From: Calditrichia bacterium
Lineage (GTDB): Bacteria > Calditrichota > Calditrichia > RBG-13-44-9
DNA length: 10,383 bases
NCBI GenBank assembly: GCA_026991005.1
Contig: JALXCH010000629.1
Location: 1 to 10,383 of the forward strand
Direction of reading: 5' to 3'
The notes beneath the pieces are model-generated. The model was not told the DNA's origin. It worked only from the letters and a program-made list of their open reading frames with translations, and did not search any database. The position numbers and the translations under genes are program-made. Every line of letters begins with the position of its first letter. The stretch's first letter is position 1. This document shows positions 6,181-10,383 of the stretch, in pieces.

Positions 6181-7480
6181 AACTCCCTTCCCCCGCCAAA
6201 CGGTTTACGGACTCATTGTGCTGGGGTTCATCGCCGTAGCACTGATTAATTTTCTCTCCTGGATTTTTCTCCAGGGATTAAAATCGGACATCACCCGGGA
6301 GTTAAAAAGCCAGATTCTCCACCTGGGAAACATCTCCACCCGCCTTATGAATGGAAACGACCTGGAAAAAATTCTTCCGGGAATGGAAAGCGATCCGCTG
6401 GTAACCTATTACCAGCAGTTACTGTATGATTTGAAATTGCAAAACAATCTGGAAAACATTTTGATCCTGGATCCCGCAGGGCATCTGCTGGTGGATTATC
6501 GGGTGAATTTCCGCATCGGGGACAGTTTGCTCACTTTTCCTCTACAAAGGCAGCTTTTGCAAAAGGCGGCGGTGGGAAGGGTACCCGAACCGTATCTTCT
6601 CCACTGGAAAGGGCAATATTTCCTCACCGCCTATTTCCCCATTTTCAACGATCTGGAGGAAGCCACCGGGGTTTTGGTGCTGGATGCCCCCATGGAATTT
6701 TTCCGCACTTTGAACAAGTTCGAGCGGGGCACGTTGCTGCTGGGGGCTGGTGGTTTGCTGGTCACTTTGCTGTTTGCGGGATTGGTGTTGTACGCTACCC
6801 GGCGATTGCTCCTGGCCGAAACCCGCATGCGGGAACAGGAACGGCTGGCTCAACTGGGACAGATGGCGGCGACCGTGGCTCACGAAATTCGCAACCCGCT
6901 CAGCATTATGAAAGGCTCTGCCGAGGTGCTGACGAAAAAATTTGGGGAGCAATCCCGGGAGATGGTTTCCTTCATTACCGAGGAAATTGACCGGCTAAAT
7001 CGGCTGGTGGACAATTTTTTACGCTTTGCCCGGCAGCCCCGGCTTCACCCGGAACCGGTACAACTGGCAGCGTTGTTAGATGATTTGCTCCCCTCGTTGC
7101 AACACCGCGGGGTTAAAGCACATCTTCCGGACACACTCCCTCCGGTGCAAGCTGATGCCGATGCCCTGCGACAGATTCTGTTAAACCTCCTGGGCAACGC
7201 CCTGGATGCCTGCGGCGAAACCGGTGAGATCGAAATCCGGGCTACCCCTACCCGGAAACCACGCCGGGGAGTGGAAATAACCATTTCCGATAACGGTCCC
7301 GGCATCCCCCCGGAGGCACTCAACCGGGTGTTTGAACCGTTTTTCTCCACCAAAGCCACTGGCAGCGGCCTGGGATTAGCCATCAGTAAACAGCTCACCG
7401 AAGCGATGGGCGGGCGCATCATCATCGAAAGCCAGCCGGGAAGCGGCACCACCGTCCGGCTCTGGCTCCCGGCCGGGTAA
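6170..7480 (+). CDS. Membrane sensor histidine kinase with extracytoplasmic Cache-like sensor (AtoS/ZraS/NtrB-like)
   Basis: This 436-residue inner-membrane kinase has a transmembrane helix at about 13-35 and an extracytoplasmic sensor at about 36-185. The sensor's segments (ILILDPAGHLLVDY, FLTAYFPIF, GVLVLD) resemble a single Cache/PAS-like fold for small-ligand sensing. A second transmembrane helix lies at about 187-210 and a short linker at 211-228. The HisKA domain has the H-box VAHEIRNPLS with phospho-acceptor H238. The HATPase_c domain has N-box LLNLLGNALDA (338-347), G1 DNGPG (374-378), F-box FEPFFSTK (388-395) and G2 GSGLGLA (398-404). All boxes are intact, so it should autophosphorylate. 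The absence of a HAMP domain, and H/F boxes of the NtrB/AtoS type, suggest a partner of the sigma-54 regulator class; none is in the window. A single extracytoplasmic sensor plus two helices is the normal length for this class. The ligand is unknown. Confidence 0.93.
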   Translation: MKIKTPFPRQTVYGLIVLGFIAVALINFLSWIFLQGLKSDITRELKSQILHLGNISTRLMNGNDLEKILPGMESDPLVTYYQQLLYDLKLQNNLENILILDPAGHLLVDYRVNFRIGDSLLTFPLQRQLLQKAAVGRVPEPYLLHWKGQYFLTAYFPIFNDLEEATGVLVLDAPMEFFRTLNKFERGTLLLGAGGLLVTLLFAGLVLYATRRLLLAETRMREQERLAQLGQMAATVAHEIRNPLSIMKGSAEVLTKKFGEQSREMVSFITEEIDRLNRLVDNFLRFARQPRLHPEPVQLAALLDDLLPSLQHRGVKAHLPDTLPPVQADADALRQILLNLLGNALDACGETGEIEIRATPTRKPRRGVEITISDNGPGIPPEALNRVFEPFFSTKATGSGLGLAISKQLTEAMGGRIIIESQPGSGTTVRLWLPAG

Positions 7481-7598
7481 AGAGTAAGGGAGAAGAATCT
7501 TTATAACGGAAAATGGAGAAAAAATAAAGGTTTTAGCTCAACCATCAGGGAAAAGTCCAGTTTGGGGTTGGAAAATCCTTTCCCGCGGGGCTCTGAGT

Positions 7599-7623
7599 AT
7601 CTGGCCGTGGAAGAAAGCCAGAT
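7599..7623. other. Perfect 7-bp inverted repeat (ATCTGGC / GCCAGAT)
   Basis: The arms at 7599-7605 and 7617-7623 match perfectly around an 11-nt loop. The 3' flank is only mildly T-rich, so it would be a poor intrinsic terminator for the kinase transcript 119 bp upstream. It could instead be an operator for the PHP gene. Confidence 0.45.
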
Positions 7624-7657
7624 TCTTTGCAGGAGCAAAAACGCGGCGAAAGCAATT

Positions 7658-7686
7658 TTAGTACGGCAAGAAAAATTTGCTAGAAT
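7658..7686 (+). promoter_or_regulatory. Candidate sigma-70 promoter with extended -10 for the PHP gene
   Basis: TAGAAT at 7681-7686 is preceded by TGC, giving an extended -10 (TGnTAGAAT). TTAGTA at 7658-7663 is a poor -35 at 17 bp. An extended -10 can work with a weak -35. Transcription would start about 18 nt before ATG 7711. Predicted only. Confidence 0.4.
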
Positions 7687-7710
7687 GTTAACTAACTTAC
7701 GGGACGTAAT

Positions 7711-9354
7711 ATGGCACATTTTGCAGAATTTTCGATAGAGTTTTTTTCGTTAACCCCGTTATTCTGGTGGGGAATACTGCTATTTCTGGCGTATGCCGAA
7801 ATTCATTTTCGTTACCGGTTTCTACCCAGCCTTCTTTATCAGGAAGAGCCGGAAATTGTGTTCGATCTCCCGTTGCGGAGCGAGCAGGGTCGGGAGATTC
7901 CTCTTTTTCTGTTCATTAAGGATGCCCATCGCTTTCCGGTTACCCTGCTTCAGGGGCATGTGTTTGTTTCCCGGGGAGATGACCCGGCTCCCCGCCGCTG
8001 GTCGTTTTCCCTGAATCACCGGGTGCAGGAGCATTTTTTCTCCCGGGTGTTGAATTTGCCCCCGGAGCTGTTTCCTCAACCCGGACGCTATCAATTGCGC
8101 GTCCACCTGGAATATCGCGTGGGCAACACCCGGAAATCTCTGGAGCAGGATAATTACCCGCATCTTCGTAAAGAACCATTTCTCATCGAAATTGCCGCCG
8201 ATCCCCTGCCAACATTTCCCGGTTGGTACTGGGGCGATCTACATGTGCACAGTAACTTTACGGAAGATCAGGTGGAGTTTGGTGCACCGGTGCGGGAAAC
8301 GGTGCTGGCGGCGCAAAGCATGGGCCTCCATTTTCTGGCCATCACCGATCATTCCTACGATCTGGATGATTTGCCCGAAGATTACACCCGCAACGATTCC
8401 CAACTCCAGAAATGGCAACGTTTTCAGGAAGAAATCCAGCGGGTGCAGGAGGAGTTCCCGGATTTCACCATCATTCCCGGGGAAGAAGTTTCGGTGGGGA
8501 ATCGCCGGGGGAAAAACGTGCATTGCCTGGTTCTGAACGATCCCACCTTTCATCCCGGGGCGGGAGACAGTGCCGAACAACTCTTCCGGAACCGCCCCAC
8601 TCTCACCATCGGGGAATTGCTCCAGCGCCTGCACCCCGATGCCCTGGCCATTGCCGCCCATCCCGTGGAAAAACCGCCGCTCTCCCAGCGCCTCATTCTC
8701 AATCGCGGCATCTGGGAGCTTCCGGATGTGGAAATCAATTCCATATCCAACCTGCAAATACTGAACGGAATTTTCCGCGACGATACCTTCTATTGTGGAT
8801 TAGCACTGTGGAAAATTCTGCTGGCCAGCCGCTACAAAGTGGGCATTGTGGCAGGGAACGACGCGCACGGGAATTTCAACATTTACCGCCAGGTTAAAAC
8901 ACCCTTTCTTTCCCTCCACTCCCACCGACATCATTTGCTGGGTAAAGTGCGCACAGCAGTGTTTAGCCCCTCCCGGAAACCGTCCGATCTACTCCGGGCA
9001 TTGCGAGAGCACCGCGCTCTCATTTCCAACGGTCCCATCGCCATTTTCAGTGTCGAAGGGTTTCTCACCGCGCATATCGGTGAGCTCTTTCCCCAGCCGC
9101 ACCGGGGCACCATTCGTATTCAGGCAAAAAGCACACCCGAATATGGTTTCTGGAGAAAAATTGTTCTATATTTAAGCTATCGAGGAAAATCGCTGGAAGA
9201 GCAAATTGTGGTGGAAATTGAAAATCAATCGCTGGAAATTGAAACGGAAGTACCACTTCCCAAACAGTCGCTGCGTTACATCCGGTTGGAAGGGAGCACC
9301 ATCCGGGAAAAGGAAAAATATTACTGCTACACAAATCCCATCTGGTTCATGTAA
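7711..9354 (+). CDS. Membrane-anchored PHP-domain metallohydrolase, CehA/McbA-type
   Basis: This 547-residue protein has an N-terminal hydrophobic helix (about 14-30) without a clear cleavage site, probably a signal anchor. Next comes a beta-rich domain (about 45-165) and then a PHP domain carrying all expected metal ligands: GDLHVHS (175-181; D176, H178, H180), ITDHS (211-215; D213, H214), PGEEV (256-260; E258), H271, AAHP (315-318; H317) and GNDAHG (382-387; D384, H386). The C-terminal beta domain (about 440-547) ends in TNPIWF, a usual ending for the CehA/McbA branch. The PHP fold hydrolyses phosphoester or related bonds with two or three metals; CehA itself acts on the carbamate/ester of carbaryl. 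The substrate here is unknown. An in-frame TAA at 7693 fixes ATG 7711 as the start; the SD is weak (GGGA). It lies directly before an outer-membrane protein gene, so an envelope or periplasmic role is likely. Confidence 0.88.
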   Translation: MAHFAEFSIEFFSLTPLFWWGILLFLAYAEIHFRYRFLPSLLYQEEPEIVFDLPLRSEQGREIPLFLFIKDAHRFPVTLLQGHVFVSRGDDPAPRRWSFSLNHRVQEHFFSRVLNLPPELFPQPGRYQLRVHLEYRVGNTRKSLEQDNYPHLRKEPFLIEIAADPLPTFPGWYWGDLHVHSNFTEDQVEFGAPVRETVLAAQSMGLHFLAITDHSYDLDDLPEDYTRNDSQLQKWQRFQEEIQRVQEEFPDFTIIPGEEVSVGNRRGKNVHCLVLNDPTFHPGAGDSAEQLFRNRPTLTIGELLQRLHPDALAIAAHPVEKPPLSQRLILNRGIWELPDVEINSISNLQILNGIFRDDTFYCGLALWKILLASRYKVGIVAGNDAHGNFNIYRQVKTPFLSLHSHRHHLLGKVRTAVFSPSRKPSDLLRALREHRALISNGPIAIFSVEGFLTAHIGELFPQPHRGTIRIQAKSTPEYGFWRKIVLYLSYRGKSLEEQIVVEIENQSLEIETEVPLPKQSLRYIRLEGSTIREKEKYYCYTNPIWFM

Positions 9355-9388
9355 ATCGTTCCCTATCCGACTCGCACGGATTGTTGTT

Positions 9389-10383
9389 TTGCTTCTGTTC
9401 CTTCTCCTTTTCCGGAATAGCCCTGCGCAGGAGGTCATCACCTTCCCGGTGCGCATCGATACCGTTATCCTGGTGGGGAACGAGAAAACCCGGGATTTCG
9501 TTATTTTGCGTGAAATCCCGTTCACCCTTCCGGACACCCTGGATCAAGCCGACCTCCAGAAAATTAGCTACCGGTTGCAGAACCTATTTCTTTTCAACCG
9601 GGTGGAATTGCAGCTCATGCGCTTCGAAAACGGGAAAACCGCTCTCATCATCACCGTCACGGAGAAATGGTATTTCTATCCCCTGCCCATTCTTTTTTTG
9701 AACGATCGAGACTGGCACAAAATCAGCTTCGGGATGCAGATCACCCATTTCAACTTCCGGGGACGTAACGAAAAATTCAGCATCGGTGGCTGGCTGGGGT
9801 ACAATCCCAGCTTCTTCCTGAATTACTTCAATCCCTGGATTGGCAAACGTTCGCGGTTGCTGCTGGGCGTGTCCCTTTATCATAAAAAAGTGAAAAACCG
9901 TATTTTCGATATGAATGAAAAACACACCGGGTTCGACGTGACCTTTGGGCGGCGCTTTTCCCTGTGGCTTCAGTCCCAATTCAAAATTTCGCTGGATTGG
10001 ATCGAACTTCCGCCGGAGTATCGGGAATATCATTTCTCCGGAACCGCCACAGATCTGGTACCCTCCTTTTCGTACGAAATTTTGTGGGATCGCCGTAATT
10101 TGTTCGAGTATCCCACCGAGGGACACTACCTGCAGTACATCATCCAGCGCACCGGCTTTGCGGAAACCCAACCACGCTTCTGGCGACTTCAATTTGACCA
10201 CCGCCTGTATCTGCCTATTTTTCATCCGGTTTCCTGGGGAATTCGCAATCTGACCATCATCCAGAAGGGAGAATTACCCATTTACGATCGCCGTTATTTC
10301 GGATTTGAAGAACGCATTCGCGGGCACTTTTTTACCGTATATCCTGCTCCGGAAGATTTCCGCCAATACAACTCTCCCAATTT
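9389..10383 (+). CDS. Omp85/BamA-like outer-membrane protein with one POTRA domain (3' end outside window; start uncertain)
   Basis: The reading frame with codons starting at 9389, 9392 and so on stays open to the right edge (331 codons). It encodes a hydrophobic leader (about 9380-9412, IVVLLLFLLLF) ending RNSPAQ, a signal peptide. One POTRA domain follows (about 9434-9670, with IDTVILVGNEKTRD and the helix LQKISYRLQNLFLFN). Then EKWYFYPLPI leads into a beta-barrel with alternating aromatic strands. Omp85 hallmarks include the WDRRNLFEYPTEGHY segment (about 10086-10130) and RYFGFEERIRGH with the VRGF-like RIRG motif at 10313-10324. Such short one-POTRA proteins occur in Bacteroidota and related phyla and act in outer-membrane insertion or export. 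TTG 9389 is the only ATG/GTG/TTG in frame between the PHP stop and the mature protein, but it lies inside the hydrophobic core and drops the basic n-region (codons back to about 9353 read KSFPIRLAR). The true start may be an ATC at 9365, an ATT at 9380, or hidden by an indel. Confidence 0.8.
   Translation, partial: MLLFLLLFRNSPAQEVITFPVRIDTVILVGNEKTRDFVILREIPFTLPDTLDQADLQKISYRLQNLFLFNRVELQLMRFENGKTALIITVTEKWYFYPLPILFLNDRDWHKISFGMQITHFNFRGRNEKFSIGGWLGYNPSFFLNYFNPWIGKRSRLLLGVSLYHKKVKNRIFDMNEKHTGFDVTFGRRFSLWLQSQFKISLDWIELPPEYREYHFSGTATDLVPSFSYEILWDRRNLFEYPTEGHYLQYIIQRTGFAETQPRFWRLQFDHRLYLPIFHPVSWGIRNLTIIQKGELPIYDRRYFGFEERIRGHFFTVYPAPEDFRQYNSPN

Larger units (their letters stand above)
7481..7710. 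other. Intergenic region between kinase and PHP gene
   Basis: A 230-bp spacer without a believable gene. It contains a perfect 7-bp inverted repeat at 7599-7623, a CCCGCGGG palindrome near 7582-7589 and a promoter candidate next to the PHP gene. It separates the NYN-kinase pair from the PHP-Omp85 pair, which probably form a second transcription unit. Confidence 0.5.

Noticed and set aside
7481..7710. Riboswitch upstream of the PHP gene
   Set aside because: The predicted transcript leader is only about 18 nt and I recognise no known aptamer core in the spacer.
8239..8757. Minus-strand open frame of 172 codons inside the PHP gene
   Set aside because: It is antisense to the PHP metal-ligand motifs; a codon-bias shadow.
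9584..10225. Minus-strand open frame of 213 codons at the right end
   Set aside because: It is antisense to the Omp85 frame, which has a signal peptide, POTRA domain and barrel motifs. The Omp85 gene explains the region.

Overview
The window looks like chromosomal DNA of a Gram-negative bacterium of the FCB type. The closest impression is Calditrichota or a neighbouring phylum, but this rests only on protein style and dispersed-repeat style. A signal-peptide-bearing Omp85 protein implies an outer membrane, and coding GC is moderate. I see no rRNA, tRNA, phage, transposase or CRISPR locus.

Layout. (1) A SNF2-family helicase-like ATPase on the + strand fills about 3-3359 and may be cut by the left edge. 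(2) A gene-free, convergent 519-bp region (3360-3878) ends in a compound tandem repeat: twelve 7-bp units, then six 9-bp units. The minus strand of this block is a long series of G-tracts and lies directly after the stop codon of the next gene. (3) A GT81-like glycosyltransferase (glucosylglycerate or glucosyl-3-phosphoglycerate synthase type) occupies 5138-3879 on the minus strand. (4) A 532-bp divergent intergenic region (5139-5670) carries three 25-bp repeat units with internal dyads and the tail CTCAGAATGACA. (5) A + strand run follows: a YacP/Rae1-like NYN endoribonuclease (5671-6180), overlapping by 11 bp a membrane sensor histidine kinase (6170-7480). After a 230-bp gap with a plausible promoter come a membrane-anchored CehA/McbA-type PHP metallohydrolase (7711-9354) and a one-POTRA Omp85/BamA-like outer-membrane protein that runs off the right edge.

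How the genes may work together. The NYN and kinase genes are translationally overlapped and probably co-transcribed. The kinase has an extracytoplasmic sensor and all catalytic boxes, but no response regulator is visible. The PHP and Omp85 genes are adjacent and both act at the cell envelope. The Omp85 signal peptide is encoded in a frame with no canonical start codon in front of it, which is either an indel or an unusual initiation. The glycosyltransferase probably makes a compatible solute, though no partner phosphatase is in view. No gene here forms an obviously new defence or mobile system. The most unusual content is the repeat/G-tract block and the start-codon problem of the Omp85 gene.
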